The notes beneath the pieces are model-generated. The model ran no database searches. It was not told the DNA's origin and was given only the letters and a program-made list of their open reading frames with translations. Source: Lysobacter sp. K5869 (GTDB lineage Bacteria > Pseudomonadota > Gammaproteobacteria > Xanthomonadales > Xanthomonadaceae). Taken from it: 64,000 nt of DNA. The first letter of the stretch is position 1, and each line of letters begins with the position of its first letter. Positions 1 to 9,980 of this stretch are shown piece by piece. The DNA is taken from contig NZ_CP072597.1 of the NCBI RefSeq assembly GCF_018847975.1, positions 5,495,001 to 5,559,000 of the forward strand, written 5' to 3'. The position numbers were made by a program, and so were the translations under genes.

Positions 1-306
1 TTCCAAGGGCCGCCGCCGATCTTGCCTGTGCAATCCGGCCGGCGACCATCGAACCACATCCGTCGCGGTTTGGCCCGGATGGCGGGCCGTGGCGCACGGA
101 TCGAACGCGCATTGCGTCGCGATCCGCCGCCCCGCGGCGGCGGCCGGAGCGGGCGTACCCTCCCCCGGCCATGGCTGGCATTAGAAATCCCCCCGGATTC
201 GGGGAGAAATGAACGCAAGGCATTAACGAATAACCGAGCATCCTTTCCGCGCGCCGGGCGCGCGCTCGTAGCCTGCGGACTCCAAAGCCACACGCAGACC
301 GCCACC
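1..306. other. Upstream region of cysJIH, no convincing gene
   Basis: The frame of cysJ is open through this stretch, but the translation is Arg/Pro-rich and unlike any flavoprotein, so I do not extend the gene into it. An AT-richer pocket at about 181-240 contrasts with the GC-rich surroundings and probably holds the promoter and activator site. No gene ending from the left is evident. Confidence 0.5.
197..236 (+). promoter_or_regulatory. Candidate CysB-activated promoter region of cysJIH
   Basis: An ATTCGG (197-202) followed by ATTAAC (222-227) lies about 80-110 bp upstream of the chosen cysJ start. The same two words in the same order occur at 6720-6725 and 6742-6747 in the cysB-cysG divergent region. 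The surrounding bases (AAATGAA, AAAGGAT, ACCG) are also partly alike. A shared CysB operator/promoter is an inference; the spacing differs by three bases (25 versus 22). Confidence 0.35.
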
Positions 307-2169
307 GTGCCTGCCGCCGCCCCGTCCGCCCTCGCGTCCGCCGCCCCCGCCCTGCTCGCCGCGCCGCTGCCGGCCGACCGGCTGGATTCGCTCGCCCGCC
401 TCACCGACGGCCTGGACCGCGACAGCCTGTGGTGGCTGTCCGGCTACGCCGCCGGCCTCGCCCGCTCCGGCCTGACGCCCACGCCCATCGCCGCGGCCAT
501 CGCGCCGGAAGCCAAGAGCGGCGAACGCCTGAGCGTGGTCTACGGCAGCCAGACCGGCAACGCCAAGCGTCTGGCCGAACAACTGGCCGCGCAGGCCGAA
601 GCTGCGGGCCTGAGCGTGCGCCTGCTGCGCGCCGACGCGTACCCGACCCGCGAACTCAAGACCGAGCGCCTGCTGTATCTGGTGGTCAGCACCCAGGGCG
701 ACGGCGATCCGCCGGACGACGCGCGCGGCCTGATCGAGTTCATCGCCGGCAAGCGCGCGCCCGAGCTCAAGGGCGTGCACTACGCCGTGCTCGGCCTGGG
801 CGATTCCAGCTATCCGCAGTTCTGCGCCATCGGCGCCCAGCTCGACGCGCGCTTGGCCGAACTCGGCGCCACCCGCGCCTTCGCCCGCGGCGACGCCGAC
901 CTCGACATCGAAACCGTGTCCGGCCCGTGGCTGCAGCAAGCGCTGACCCAGGCCCGCGAAACCCTGAAGCCGGCCGCCGCGCATCTGGCCACGGTGACGC
1001 CGCTGCGCCCGATCGCGCCGGCCGCGCCGGCCTACCACCGCGACGCGCCGTTCGCGGCCGAGCTGATCGGCAACCGCCGCCTGATCGCCCGCGCCAGCAG
1101 CGCGCGCGGCGCGGTCGACGCGGACAAGGACATCCGCCACATCGAACTGTCGCTGGAAGATTCCGGCCTGCACTACCAGCCCGGCGACGCGCTCGGCCTG
1201 TGGCCGCGCAATCCGCCCGCGCTGGTGCAGGCGGTGCTGGAGACCCTGCAACTCGACGGCGAGGCCGCCGTCGCCCACGGCGGCCAGAGCCTGCCGCTGC
1301 GCCAATGGCTGGGCGAGAAGCGCGAACTGACCAAGCTCGCGCGCCCGTTCGTGGCCAGCCACGCCGCGCATGCGCGCAGCGACGAACTCAACCGCCTGCT
1401 CGCGCCCGACCAATCCGCGTCGCTGGCCGAACTGCTGGCGCGCACCCAGGTGATCGACCTGCTGCAGCGCTACGACGGCGCGTGGTCGGCCGAGGAACTG
1501 GTCGCCGCGCTGCGCCCGCTGACCCCGCGTCTGTACTCCATCGCCTCCAGCCAGAAAGCCGTGGGCGAGGAAGCGCACCTGACCGTGGCCCACGTCGAGT
1601 ACGCGAACGAATCCGGCCTGCGCTGGGGCGCGGCCTCGCACCAACTCGCCAGCGCCGAGGAAGGCGAGCGTCTGCCGGTGTTCATCGAACACAACGAGCG
1701 TTTCCGCCTGCCCGCCGACGGCAGCCGCGACATCGTCATGATCGGCCCGGGCACCGGCGTCGCGCCGTTCCGCGGTTTCGTCCAGGACCGCGCCGCCGAC
1801 GGCGCCTCGGGCCGCAACTGGCTGCTGTTCGGCAACCCGCATTTCCGCACCGATTTCCTCTATCAGACCGAATGGCAGGCGGCGCTGAAGTCCGGCCAGC
1901 TGCATCGCCTGGATTTGGCGTTCTCGCGCGATCAGGCGCACAAGGTCTACGTCCAGCACCGCCTGCGCGAACACGGCCGCGCGCTGTACGACTGGCTGCA
2001 GAACGGCGCGCACCTGTACGTGTGCGGCGATGCCACGCGCATGGCCAAGGACGTGCACGCCGCGCTGCTGGCGGCGATCGCCGAGCACGGCGGCCGCGGC
2101 GCGGAAGCGGCCGAGGACTACCTCAACGATCTGCAACAACAGGGCCGCTACGCCCGGGATGTCTACTGA
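307..2169 (+). CDS. cysJ: NADPH-dependent assimilatory sulfite reductase, flavoprotein (alpha) subunit
   Basis: Delivers electrons from NADPH through FAD and FMN to the CysI hemoprotein for the six-electron reduction of sulfite to sulfide in the cytoplasm. From the GTG at 307 the protein is 620 residues, close to the 599 of E. coli CysJ. The flavodoxin domain begins near residue 77 with YGSQTGNAKR. The FAD-binding RLYSIASSQ lies near residue 408, the NADPH-binding GPGTGVAPFRGF near 480, and the C-terminal RYARDVY ending is typical of the family. An open frame reaches back to position 22, but the extra 95 residues look non-native, so the GTG is preferred although no strong ribosome site is visible. 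First gene of a cysJIH set; 256 bp separate it from cysI. Confidence 0.93.
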   Translation: MPAAAPSALASAAPALLAAPLPADRLDSLARLTDGLDRDSLWWLSGYAAGLARSGLTPTPIAAAIAPEAKSGERLSVVYGSQTGNAKRLAEQLAAQAEAAGLSVRLLRADAYPTRELKTERLLYLVVSTQGDGDPPDDARGLIEFIAGKRAPELKGVHYAVLGLGDSSYPQFCAIGAQLDARLAELGATRAFARGDADLDIETVSGPWLQQALTQARETLKPAAAHLATVTPLRPIAPAAPAYHRDAPFAAELIGNRRLIARASSARGAVDADKDIRHIELSLEDSGLHYQPGDALGLWPRNPPALVQAVLETLQLDGEAAVAHGGQSLPLRQWLGEKRELTKLARPFVASHAAHARSDELNRLLAPDQSASLAELLARTQVIDLLQRYDGAWSAEELVAALRPLTPRLYSIASSQKAVGEEAHLTVAHVEYANESGLRWGAASHQLASAEEGERLPVFIEHNERFRLPADGSRDIVMIGPGTGVAPFRGFVQDRAADGASGRNWLLFGNPHFRTDFLYQTEWQAALKSGQLHRLDLAFSRDQAHKVYVQHRLREHGRALYDWLQNGAHLYVCGDATRMAKDVHAALLAAIAEHGGRGAEAAEDYLNDLQQQGRYARDVY

Positions 2170-2425
2170 TGTACGCCGTCGCTGTCCGCTGGTCCGAACA
2201 CTATTTCGTCGAACCGCGCCGCACGTCGCAGGCCGGCGATGCGTTTGTGGAGTCTACTGAGCGTCGCGGGACGTTCGGCTCTGCGCCCGCACCGCTTGCC
2301 CCGGCAGTCCGAATGGAGCGCGATCACCGCGCCGCCGCTCACGAGCGCGCCGACAAGAGCGCGTCTGCGGCGTCGCGACGCGCTCCGTTCGGCCTGCATT
2401 TCGCGGTGTTCGCCGGAGCGCCGGC

Positions 2426-4165
2426 ATGAGCGCGCATTCGGTCGAAGACATCAAGCTCGCCAGCGCTCGCCTGCGTGGCAGCCTGCTGGAAAGCCTCGCC
2501 AACCCATTGACCGGCGCGCTCAACGAGGACGACCAGACCCTCATCAAGTACCACGGCAGCTACCAGCAGGACGACCGCGACGTGCGCGAAGAGCGCCGTC
2601 TGGCCAAGCTGGAGCCGGCCTACAGCTTCATGATCCGCACCCGCACGCCGGGCGGCGTGGTCTCGCCGGAGCAGTGGCTCAAGCTCGATTCCATCGCCAC
2701 CCGCTTCGCCGAGCGCGGCCTGCGCATCACCACGCGCCAGGCGTTCCAGTACCACGGCATCATCAAGACCGAGCTCAAGTCCACCATGCAGGCGATCAAC
2801 GCCGCGCTGCTGGACACTCTGGCCGCGTGCGGCGACGTCAACCGCAACGTCGCGGTGGCGGCCAATCCGCAGGTCAGCGCCAGCCACGCGGCGGTGTTCG
2901 CGCAGGCCGCGGCGCTGTCGGAACACCTGCTGCCCAAGACCCGCGCTTATTACGAAATCTGGCTCGACGAGGAGCAGGTGGCCGGCAGCGGCAGCGAGGA
3001 CGAGACGATCTACGGGCAGGCCTACCTGCCGCGCAAGTTCAAGATCGGCTTCGCGATTCCGCCGTACAACGATGTGGACGTGTTCGCTCAGGATCTGGGC
3101 TACATCGCCATCATCGAAGACGGCGAGTTGCTTGGCTACAACGTCACCGTCGGCGGCGGCATGGGCGCGACCCACGGCGACCCGGAGACCTACCCGCGCG
3201 TGGCCGACGTGATCGGCTTCGTCACGCCCGATCAGGTGATTCCGGTCGGCGTGGCGGTGGTCACGGCCCAGCGCGATTTCGGCAACCGCCAGCTGCGCAA
3301 GCGCGCGCGACTCAAGTACACCATCGACGATCGCGGGCTGGACTGGTTCAAATCGGAAGTCGAACGGCGCGCCGGTTTCACTCTCCTTCCGGCGCGCCCG
3401 TTCGGCTTCCGCCACAACGGCGACCGCTTCGGCTGGGTCGACGGCGACGACGGCCGCGCGCATCTGACCCTGCGCATTCCGTCGGGCCGCATCGTCGACG
3501 GCGCGCTCGACGGCCGCGGCGAAGAGGTCACCCACCTCAGCGGCCTGCGCGAGATCGCGCAGTTGCTGGTGGAGGCCGACGGCGCCGAATTCCGCATGAC
3601 GCCGAACCAGAACCTGACCATCGCCGGCGTGCCCGCGGCGCTGCGCGAACGCGTCGATGCGCTGGTCGCGCAGCACGGCCTGGACGGCTACCGCAGCGCC
3701 AGCCCGGTGCGGCGCAACGCGCTGGCCTGCGTGGCGTTGCCGACCTGCGGGCTGGCGATGGCCGAAGCCGAGCGCTATCTGCCCGATTTCGTCGACGCGG
3801 TCGAGCGATTGCTGCAACGCCACGCCATCCCCGACGCGTCGATCAACCTGCGCATCAGCGGCTGCCCGAACGGCTGCTCGCGCCCGTACCTGGGCGAAAT
3901 CGCCCTGGTCGGCAAGGCGCCGGGCCGCTACAACCTGATGCTCGGCGCCGACCATCGCGGCCAGCGCCTGAACACGCTGTACCGCGAAAACATCAACGAG
4001 GCCGAAATCGCCGCCGCGCTGGACCCGCTGTTCGCGGCCTACGCCGGCCAGCGCGAGGACGGCGAAGGCTTCGGCGATTACCTCGTGCGCAGCCAGGTCG
4101 TGACCGTCCCCTATCCCACTCCCACCGGCATTCCCATCGCACTGGTTGCAGAGGCACACCCATGA
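2426..4165 (+). CDS. cysI: NADPH-dependent assimilatory sulfite reductase, hemoprotein (beta) subunit
   Basis: Catalyses sulfite to sulfide at a coupled siroheme-[4Fe-4S] centre. At 579 residues it matches E. coli CysI (570). The four cluster cysteines are visible as C-x5-C (Cys435, Cys441, in CVALPTC) and C-x3-C (Cys480, Cys484, in [10 protein letters not shown]). The last of these also ligates siroheme in this family. The ATG at 2426 gives a normal N-terminus. The stop overlaps the cysH start as ATGA, so the two are translationally coupled. The siroheme it needs is made by CysG, encoded at 6896-8356. Confidence 0.96.
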   Translation: MSAHSVEDIKLASARLRGSLLESLANPLTGALNEDDQTLIKYHGSYQQDDRDVREERRLAKLEPAYSFMIRTRTPGGVVSPEQWLKLDSIATRFAERGLRITTRQAFQYHGIIKTELKSTMQAINAALLDTLAACGDVNRNVAVAANPQVSASHAAVFAQAAALSEHLLPKTRAYYEIWLDEEQVAGSGSEDETIYGQAYLPRKFKIGFAIPPYNDVDVFAQDLGYIAIIEDGELLGYNVTVGGGMGATHGDPETYPRVADVIGFVTPDQVIPVGVAVVTAQRDFGNRQLRKRARLKYTIDDRGLDWFKSEVERRAGFTLLPARPFGFRHNGDRFGWVDGDDGRAHLTLRIPSGRIVDGALDGRGEEVTHLSGLREIAQLLVEADGAEFRMTPNQNLTIAGVPAALRERVDALVAQHGLDGYRSASPVRRNALACVALPTCGLAMAEAERYLPDFVDAVERLLQRHAIPDASINLRISGCPNGCSRPYLGEIALVGKAPGRYNLMLGADHRGQRLNTLYRENINEAEIAAALDPLFAAYAGQREDGEGFGDYLVRSQVVTVPYPTPTGIPIALVAEAHP

Positions 4166-4914
4166 GCGCTCCGACCGATCCCGTCACCGCCGCCGAATCC
4201 CCGCGCGCGCTGGCCGAACTCAACGCGTGGCTGGCGACGCAGACCGCGCAGCAGCGCGTGGCCTGGGCGCTGGAGAACACCGCCGGCGAACACGCGCTGT
4301 CGTCGAGCTTCGGCGCGCAGTCGGCGGTGTCGCTGCATCTGGTGACCCAGCAGGCGCCGCAGATTCCGGTGATCGTGGTCGACACCGGCTACCTGTTCCC
4401 GGAAACCTATCGCTTCATCGACGAACTCGGCGAGCGCCTGTCGCTGAACCTCAAGGTCTACCGCCCGCAGATCGGCGTGGCCTGGATGGAAGCGCGCTTC
4501 GGCAAGCTGTGGGAACAAGGGCTGGAAGGGATCGAACGCTACAACCGCATGCGCAAGGTCGAACCGATGCAGCGCGCGCTGGGCGAATTGGGCGTGCGCA
4601 CCTGGATCGCCGGCTTGCGCCGCAGCCAATCGGGCAGCCGCGCGAATCTCGACTTCCTGCAGATCAAGGACGGCCGCTGGAAACTGCACCCGCTGGCCGA
4701 CTGGAGCGACCGCGACGTGTGGCAGTACCTGCAAGCGCACGATTTGCCGTACCACCCGCTGTGGCACGACGGCTATGTGTCGATCGGCGACACCCACACC
4801 ACGCGGCGCCTGGAACCCGGCATGCGCGAGGAAGACACCCGGTTCTTCGGGCTCAAGCGCGAATGCGGGCTGCATTTCGACAGTGAGCCCGTGCAGGAAA
4901 ACCAAGCGGCCTGA
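4162..4914 (+). CDS. cysH: Phosphoadenosine phosphosulfate (PAPS) reductase
   Basis: Reduces PAPS to sulfite with thioredoxin or glutaredoxin; the 250-residue length fits the family. The N-terminal nucleotide-binding loop SSSFGAQS is clear, and the catalytic cysteine sits in KRECGLH (Cys235) near the C-terminus. The additional CC pairs that bind an iron-sulfur cluster in APS-preferring plant-type enzymes are absent, so PAPS is the expected substrate. The start overlaps the cysI stop by four bases. No cysD, cysN or cysC is visible nearby, so sulfate activation must be encoded elsewhere. Confidence 0.95.
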   Translation: MSAPTDPVTAAESPRALAELNAWLATQTAQQRVAWALENTAGEHALSSSFGAQSAVSLHLVTQQAPQIPVIVVDTGYLFPETYRFIDELGERLSLNLKVYRPQIGVAWMEARFGKLWEQGLEGIERYNRMRKVEPMQRALGELGVRTWIAGLRRSQSGSRANLDFLQIKDGRWKLHPLADWSDRDVWQYLQAHDLPYHPLWHDGYVSIGDTHTTRRLEPGMREEDTRFFGLKRECGLHFDSEPVQENQAA

Positions 4915-4931
4915 TATCGCCGTGCGGTCCG

Positions 4932-5520
4932 TGTAGGAGCGGCGTAAGCCGCGACCGCGGGAATACAACCACGACGGAACTAGCGCCGCGAGCGGATACC
5001 TCGCGGTCGCAGCTCACGCAGCTCCTACAGGCAGATCGCGCCGCTACGCCGCGACCGTGCAACGACGAAAACCGCCGAAGTCCCTGTAGGAGCGACGCAA
5101 GTCGCGACCGCGGGAACGCAACCACGGCGAAATCAGCGCCGCGAGCGGAAACCCCGCGGTCGCAGCTCACGCAGCTCCTACAGGCAGATCGCGCCGCTAC
5201 GCCGCAACCGTGCAACGACGAAAACAGCCGAAGCCCCTGTAGGAGCGACGCAAGTCGCGACCGCGGGAACGCAACCACGGTGAAACTTGCGTCGCAAGCG
5301 GACACCCCGCGGTCGCAGCTCACGCAGCTCCTACAGGCAGATCGCGCCGCTACGCCGCAACCGTGCAACGACGAAAACAGCCGAAGCCCCTGCAGGAGCG
5401 ACGCAAGTCGCGACCGCGGGAACGCAACTACGACGAAGCCAGCGCCGCGAGCGGACACCCCGCGGTCGCAGCTCGCGCAGCTCCTACAGGCAGATCGCGC
5501 CGCTACGCCCCGATCGTGCC
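4932..5520. repeat. 153-bp tandem array (about 3.9 copies) of paired REP-like palindromes
   Basis: The word TGTAGGAGCG (TGCAGGAGCG in the last copy) starts at 4932, 5085, 5238 and 5391, exactly 153 bp apart. Each unit carries a forward arm (TGTAGGAGCGACGCAAG and onward), a spacer with CAACCACG, then the inverted arm ending AGCTCCTACA, then a linker with CAACGACGAAAAC. The pair can fold into a long cruciform. The same arms occur dispersed at 9771, 18551 and 47099. As 153 is 51 codons, several frames stay open through the array, but nothing suggests translation. It fills the gap between the convergent cysH and cysB. Confidence 0.9.
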
Positions 5521-5593
5521 AAGCCCTGAAAAAGAAAATCTCCCTGCCGTCGACAGGGGGATTCGTATGTTTCGCCGAACCGCGACGCGACGC

Positions 5594-6577
5594 TCAGGAA
5601 CTGATCGACTGCGTCAGCTCCACCCACGTCGGCGCCTTCGGCCACTGCGGCTCCAGATTGCCTTCCAGCACCCGCCGCAAATCGCGGCGGTCGATCTGCG
5701 GGGCCAAGCCCTGCACCAGTTCCAGCGCGTAATCGCGCAGCACCCGCGCGCGCGGGATCACCGCCCAGGTGATGCACTCCGGCACCGCGTCGGGCGCGAC
5801 CAGCGCCTTGAGGTCGTCGTCGCGCGAGGTCACCGCCATTTCCGCGAGCAGGCCGACGCCCAGGCCGGTGCGCACGTAGGTCTTGATCAGGTCGGCGTCG
5901 CGCGCGGTCATCGCCAGCTGCGGTTCGTGGCCGCCGGCGGCGAAGGCGCGGCGCAGCGAGGATTCGGGCCGGGTCGAGGATTCGTAGCTGATCAGCGGGT
6001 GCTGGGCCAGTTCGCCCAAGGTCGGCGCGCGGTCGAGCTTGGCTAGCGGATGTCCGCGCGGCACCAGCACCACGCGGCGCCAGCGGAACAGCGGCACCGC
6101 GAGGCCGCCCTCGGGCGGCGCGCCGGCGGTGCTGATCACCGCCAAGTCGGCGTTGCCGTGCGACAGGTGCGCGAGCACCTCGCCGTCGGCCGCGGCCTGC
6201 AGGTGCACGCTGACTTGCGGGAAATCGCGCTTGACCTGGGCGATCACCGGCGGCAGCACGTAGCGCGCCTGGGTGTGCGTGGTCGACAGCACCAGACGGC
6301 CGGCGTGCTGGCCGCGTTCGTTGGCGGCGTAGGCGCGGATGTTGGCCGCTTCCTCGAGGATCCGCCGCGCATGCGCGAGCACGCGTTCGCCGGCCGGCGC
6401 GATCGCCTCCAGGCTGCGGCCCTTGCGCACGAACAGCAGAAAGCCCAACTCGTCCTCCAGCTGCTTGAGCTGTTTGGACAGGCCGGGCTGGGTGGCGTGC
6501 ACGCGTTCGGCGGCGAGGGTGATGTTGAGGCCGGAGTCGGCGATGGCGACCAAGTAACGCAGTTGGGTCAGGGTCAT
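5594..6577 (-). CDS. cysB: LysR-family cysteine regulon activator CysB
   Basis: Transcriptional activator of sulfur-assimilation genes responding to N-acetylserine/O-acetylserine. At 327 residues it matches E. coli CysB (324). The N-terminal winged helix-turn-helix contains [17 protein letters not shown]. The effector domain keeps hallmark CysB blocks: [21 protein letters not shown], and [23 protein letters not shown]. The frame extends 39 codons upstream, but the ATG at 6577 begins with the conserved [10 protein letters not shown] start. It lies divergently from cysG across a 318-bp AT-richer region and convergently to cysH, so it is embedded in the set it probably regulates. Confidence 0.93.
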   Translation of the reverse strand: MTLTQLRYLVAIADSGLNITLAAERVHATQPGLSKQLKQLEDELGFLLFVRKGRSLEAIAPAGERVLAHARRILEEAANIRAYAANERGQHAGRLVLSTTHTQARYVLPPVIAQVKRDFPQVSVHLQAAADGEVLAHLSHGNADLAVISTAGAPPEGGLAVPLFRWRRVVLVPRGHPLAKLDRAPTLGELAQHPLISYESSTRPESSLRRAFAAGGHEPQLAMTARDADLIKTYVRTGLGVGLLAEMAVTSRDDDLKALVAPDAVPECITWAVIPRARVLRDYALELVQGLAPQIDRRDLRRVLEGNLEPQWPKAPTWVELTQSISS

Positions 6578-6895
6578 GGCGTGGCGATCCAGAATGAGAG
6601 TCGGGGCGGAATGCGGCGAACGGCGCAGCGGCGACAACAGCCGTCGCCCGCGTTGCCGCGGCAGCGGGTGTGCATCGCACGCATTCGCCAGCACCTCGAT
6701 TCCACGTATTTATCGCTCTATTCGGATGAAAGGATTTATAGATTAACCATCCACCGGCCCGACTGTCCAGTGTCGGCGCCGCAACGCTACGGCTCATTAC
6801 GTGACGGCATGTGCAAAGGCGGGGCCGTCATTTCCGCCGCGGCGGGGCGCGGCCGTAGGGTCGTCGCATCCTCTCCTCGCCGTCCGCCCGCCGCC
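6578..6895. promoter_or_regulatory. cysB-cysG divergent regulatory region
   Basis: A 318-bp gap between divergent genes. Its distinctive part is an AT-rich pocket at about 6703-6750 with ATTCGG (6720-6725) and ATTAAC (6742-6747), the same word pair found upstream of cysJ. CysB control of cysG and autoregulation are inferences from position and the shared words. The rest is ordinary GC-rich sequence. Confidence 0.45.
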
Positions 6896-8356
6896 GTGAC
6901 CCGCGCCTCGTCTCCCTTGTTCCCGCTGTTCGCCGACCTGCGCGGCCGCACCGTGCTGGTGGTCGGCGGCGGCGCAGTGGCGCAGCGCAAGGCCGCCGCC
7001 CTGCTCGACGCCGGCGCGCGCGTGCGGCTCGGCGCGCCACGGCTGAATCCGGCTTTGGCGGCCTGGGTCGCCGAGGGGCGCATCGAACATCTGGCCGGCG
7101 AATTCGTCGCCGCTTGGCTCGACGACGCCTGGCTCGCGGTCGCCGCCACCGACGACGAAGCGGTCAACCGCGCCGTCGCCGCGGCCGGCGAAGCGCGCCG
7201 GGTGTGGGTCAACGTGGTCGACGACGTCGAAGGCTCCAGCTTCCACGTGCCGGCGCGGGTCGAACGCGGCCCGGTGCAGATCGCGATCTCCAGCGGCGGC
7301 GGCGCGCCGATGCTGGCGCGGCATCTGCGCGAACGCCTGGAAACCGAACTCGACGAATCGCTCGGCGAACTCGCGCAGCTGCTCAGCGCCGAGCGCGCGC
7401 GCATCCGCCGGCACTATCCCGATCTCGGCCAGCGCCGGCGCTTCTTCGAGCGCGTGCTGGCCGGCCCGATTCCGTCCCTGCTGCGCGAAGGCCGCCGCGA
7501 CGACGCGCAGCGCGCGTTCGGCGCGGCCTTGATCGACGACAAGCCCGCCACGCCGCCCGCCGGTTCGGTGGTGTTGGTCGGCGCCGGCCCCGGCGACGCC
7601 GGATTGATGACGCTGCGCGGCCTGCGCGCGCTCAATCAGGCCGACGTGATCCTGCACGACCGCCTGGTCAGCCGCGAGGTCCTGCAGTTGGCGCGCCGCG
7701 ACGCCGAGTTGATCGAAGTCGGCAAGCAAGCCGGCAATCACCACACCACGCAAGACCGCATCCACGAGCTGATGCTCGAACACGCCCGCGCCGGCAAACG
7801 CGTGGTCCGGCTCAAGGGCGGCGATCCGTTCGTGTTCGGCCGCGGCGGCGAAGAACTGGAAGTGCTGGCGCAGGCCGGCATCGCCTTCGAGGTCGTGCCC
7901 GGCATCACCGCCGCGCTGGCCTGCGCCGCGTACGCCGGCGTGCCGCTGACCCATCGCGAGCATGCGCAGTCGCTGCGTCTTGTCACCGCGCACCTCAAGG
8001 ATTCGGCCGGCGACCTCGACTGGCAGGCGCTGGCGCAAGAGAAGCAAACCCTCGCGGTCTACATGGGCGTGGCCGGCCTGGATGTGTTGCGCGACAAGCT
8101 GATCGAACACGGCCGCGCCGCCAGCACGCCGTTCGCGCTGATCGAAAACGGCTCGCGCCGCGAGCAGCGCGTGGTGACCGGCACGCTGGCCGACTTGGCC
8201 GAGCGCGCGCAGGGCCATCGCGTGCAATCGCCGGCGCTGCTGATCGTCGGCGAAGTCGCCGCGCTGGCCCAGCGCCTGCATTGGTTCGGCGAGGCGCCGT
8301 TGACCGCGCTGCCCGACGCCGAAGCGACGCAAGCCGCGCTGGCCCAGGCCGCCTGA
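6896..8356 (+). CDS. cysG: Siroheme synthase: uroporphyrinogen III methyltransferase / precorrin-2 dehydrogenase / ferrochelatase
   Basis: Makes siroheme, the cofactor of CysI, from uroporphyrinogen III. The N-terminal half is the CysG_A dehydrogenase/ferrochelatase domain, with the NAD-binding [16 protein letters not shown] near residues 20-36. The C-terminal half (from about residue 222) is the SAM-dependent methyltransferase with [15 protein letters not shown] and [16 protein letters not shown]. From the GTG at 6896 it is 486 residues (E. coli 457). An in-frame ATG at 6809 would add 29 residues that do not resemble the family. cysK follows 36 bp later, so the two are probably one operon. 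Confidence 0.93.
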   Translation: MTRASSPLFPLFADLRGRTVLVVGGGAVAQRKAAALLDAGARVRLGAPRLNPALAAWVAEGRIEHLAGEFVAAWLDDAWLAVAATDDEAVNRAVAAAGEARRVWVNVVDDVEGSSFHVPARVERGPVQIAISSGGGAPMLARHLRERLETELDESLGELAQLLSAERARIRRHYPDLGQRRRFFERVLAGPIPSLLREGRRDDAQRAFGAALIDDKPATPPAGSVVLVGAGPGDAGLMTLRGLRALNQADVILHDRLVSREVLQLARRDAELIEVGKQAGNHHTTQDRIHELMLEHARAGKRVVRLKGGDPFVFGRGGEELEVLAQAGIAFEVVPGITAALACAAYAGVPLTHREHAQSLRLVTAHLKDSAGDLDWQALAQEKQTLAVYMGVAGLDVLRDKLIEHGRAASTPFALIENGSRREQRVVTGTLADLAERAQGHRVQSPALLIVGEVAALAQRLHWFGEAPLTALPDAEATQAALAQAA

Positions 8357-8392
8357 TTCCAATCACCTACCCCACGCCACGGGAGCCACCTC

Positions 8393-9370
8393 ATGTCGCT
8401 GCACGAAAGCATCCTCGACACCATCGGCGACACGCCGATCGTCAAACTGCACCGCCTCGCGCCGAAGCACGTGACGCTGTACGCCAAGGTCGAATCGTTC
8501 AATCCCGGCGGATCGGTCAAGGACCGCCTCGCTCTGGCGATCGTGCTCGACGCCGAGCAGCGCGGCCTGCTCAAGCCGGGCCAGACGATAGTGGAAGCGA
8601 CTTCGGGCAACACCGGCATCGCGCTGGCGATGGTCGCCGCCGCGCGCGGTTATCCGTTCGTCGCGGTGATGACCGAAACCTTCTCGATCGAGCGGCGCAA
8701 GCTGATGCGCGCGTACGGCGCCAAGGTCATCCTCACCCCCGCCGCCGAACGCGGCACCGGCATGGTGCGCAAGGCCGCCGAACTGGCCGAGAAGCACGGC
8801 TGGTTCCTCGCCCGCCAGTTCGAAAACCCGGCCAACCCGGCCTATCACCGCAACACCACCGGCCCGGAAATCCTGCGCGACTTCGCCGGCAAGCGGCTCG
8901 ATTACTTCGTGTCCGGCTGGGGCACCGGCGGCACCCTCAGCGGCGCCGGGCAGGTGCTGAAGCTGGCGCGGCCGGAGCTCAAGATCGTCGCCTCCGAACC
9001 CGCCGGCGCGTCGCTGCTGTCGGGCAAGGACTGGCAGCCGCACAAGATTCAGGGCTGGACGCCGGACTTCGTCCCGGCCGTGCTCGACCGCGCCATCGCC
9101 GACGAGATCCGTCCCATCGACGACGTCGTCGCGCGCGACACCGCGCGCCGTCTCGCCGCCGAGGAAGGCCTGTTCGTCGGCATCTCCGCCGGCGCCACCG
9201 TCGCCGCGGCGCTGGAAGTCGCGCAGGCCGCGCCGGAAGGCTCGGTGCTGCTGGCGATGCTGCCCGACACCGGCGAGCGCTATCTGTCCACGTTCTTGTT
9301 CGAAGGCGTCAACGAAGGCTCCGACGACGAATGGCTGAAGTCGCTGGAGCCGGAGGAAGTGGCCGCCTGA
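8393..9370 (+). CDS. cysK: Cysteine synthase A (O-acetylserine sulfhydrylase)
   Basis: PLP enzyme joining sulfide to O-acetylserine to give cysteine, the last step of the pathway encoded here. Its 325 residues match CysK (323 in E. coli). The PLP lysine is Lys43 in NPGGSVKDR, the substrate loop is EATSGNTGIALAM, and the phosphate-binding Gly loop GWGTGGTLSGAG is present. A GGGAG ribosome site sits seven bases before the ATG. The family also contains CysM and cystathionine beta-synthase-like proteins, so the A assignment is likely, not certain. Confidence 0.92.
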   Translation: MSLHESILDTIGDTPIVKLHRLAPKHVTLYAKVESFNPGGSVKDRLALAIVLDAEQRGLLKPGQTIVEATSGNTGIALAMVAAARGYPFVAVMTETFSIERRKLMRAYGAKVILTPAAERGTGMVRKAAELAEKHGWFLARQFENPANPAYHRNTTGPEILRDFAGKRLDYFVSGWGTGGTLSGAGQVLKLARPELKIVASEPAGASLLSGKDWQPHKIQGWTPDFVPAVLDRAIADEIRPIDDVVARDTARRLAAEEGLFVGISAGATVAAALEVAQAAPEGSVLLAMLPDTGERYLSTFLFEGVNEGSDDEWLKSLEPEEVAA

Positions 9371-9646
9371 GACCGCCGCACACGCGGCGCAGCCGCGCGC
9401 GAACGGCCGCGCGCCTAGGACGCACCGGCGCGGACGTGCCTCCGCGCCGGGACCGGATCGAACGCCGGCTGCGCTGCGTGCTTCACCTGCTGTAGGGCTG
9501 TATCGGCGATTCGCCGGCTGGTTTGCGAATCGCTTGCGTCGAGGTCGTTGGTTGCGACCGTTTCGCTCAGGTTGATGGTTCGATCCGTTTTCACCCGCTG
9601 CGCGCCATCGGCAAATCGCGCGCAACGGCGTTTCACCCGGGCACCC

Positions 9647-9729
9647 GTAGGGCGGGGCCCGCGGCGCAAGAAGCCGGGGAAGGCGGTGGCGACCGTTTCC
9701 GGCCGAAGGCGTCGCGGGCTTCGCCCTAC
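9647..9729. repeat. Inverted repeat, GTAGGGCG family
   Basis: GTAGGGCGGGGCCCGCG (from 9647) is mirrored by CGCGGGCTTCGCCCTAC (ending 9729), about 15 of 17 positions pairing, with a roughly 49-bp spacer. It lies in the 610-bp gene-free stretch between cysK and amgK (9371-9980), which holds only repeats as far as I can see. Confidence 0.7.
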
Positions 9730-9770
9730 ACTTTTGTGGGGCCCGCATCGACGCGGCTACGGACGCTCCC

Positions 9771-9868
9771 TGTAGGAGCGGCGCGAGCCGCGACCGCGAC
9801 ACTACGACTACGACGCTGCCTCCGCCGCGAGCGGAGACTCCGCGGTCGCGACTCGCGTCGCTCCTACA
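9771..9868. repeat. Paired REP-like palindrome
   Basis: A forward arm TGTAGGAGCGGCGCGAGCC at 9771 and its inverted partner ending CGTCGCTCCTACA at 9868 belong to the family amplified at 4932-5520. The spacer has diverged but keeps the CCGCGAGCGGAGACTCCGCGG motif, itself a small palindrome. Confidence 0.85.
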
Positions 9869-9980
9869 GGGAGCTACCGCGACGACGTCCAGGCCGGGCG
9901 CCGCATTCAGGCCCTGAGGTTGCGATCCGAGCCCGGACGGCTACCCTGTGCGCCGGCGGCCTTCGCCGCATGGAGCCTGC

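Noticed and set aside
22..306. Upstream extension of cysJ to position 22
   Set aside because: The extra 95 residues are Arg/Pro-rich and absent from the family; the GTG at 307 gives normal length.
223..2139. Long reverse-strand open frame opposite cysJ, and many similar long frames opposite other genes
   Set aside because: Typical shadow frames of high-GC coding DNA; Arg/Ala/Gly-rich translations without domains.
4853..5458. Open frame encoding a 51-residue repeated protein across the 153-bp array
   Set aside because: It exists only because 153 is a multiple of three; no ribosome site, overlaps cysH, and several frames are open equally.
4932..5520. Possible CRISPR array
   Set aside because: The whole 153-bp unit repeats, with no unique spacers, and no cas genes are nearby.
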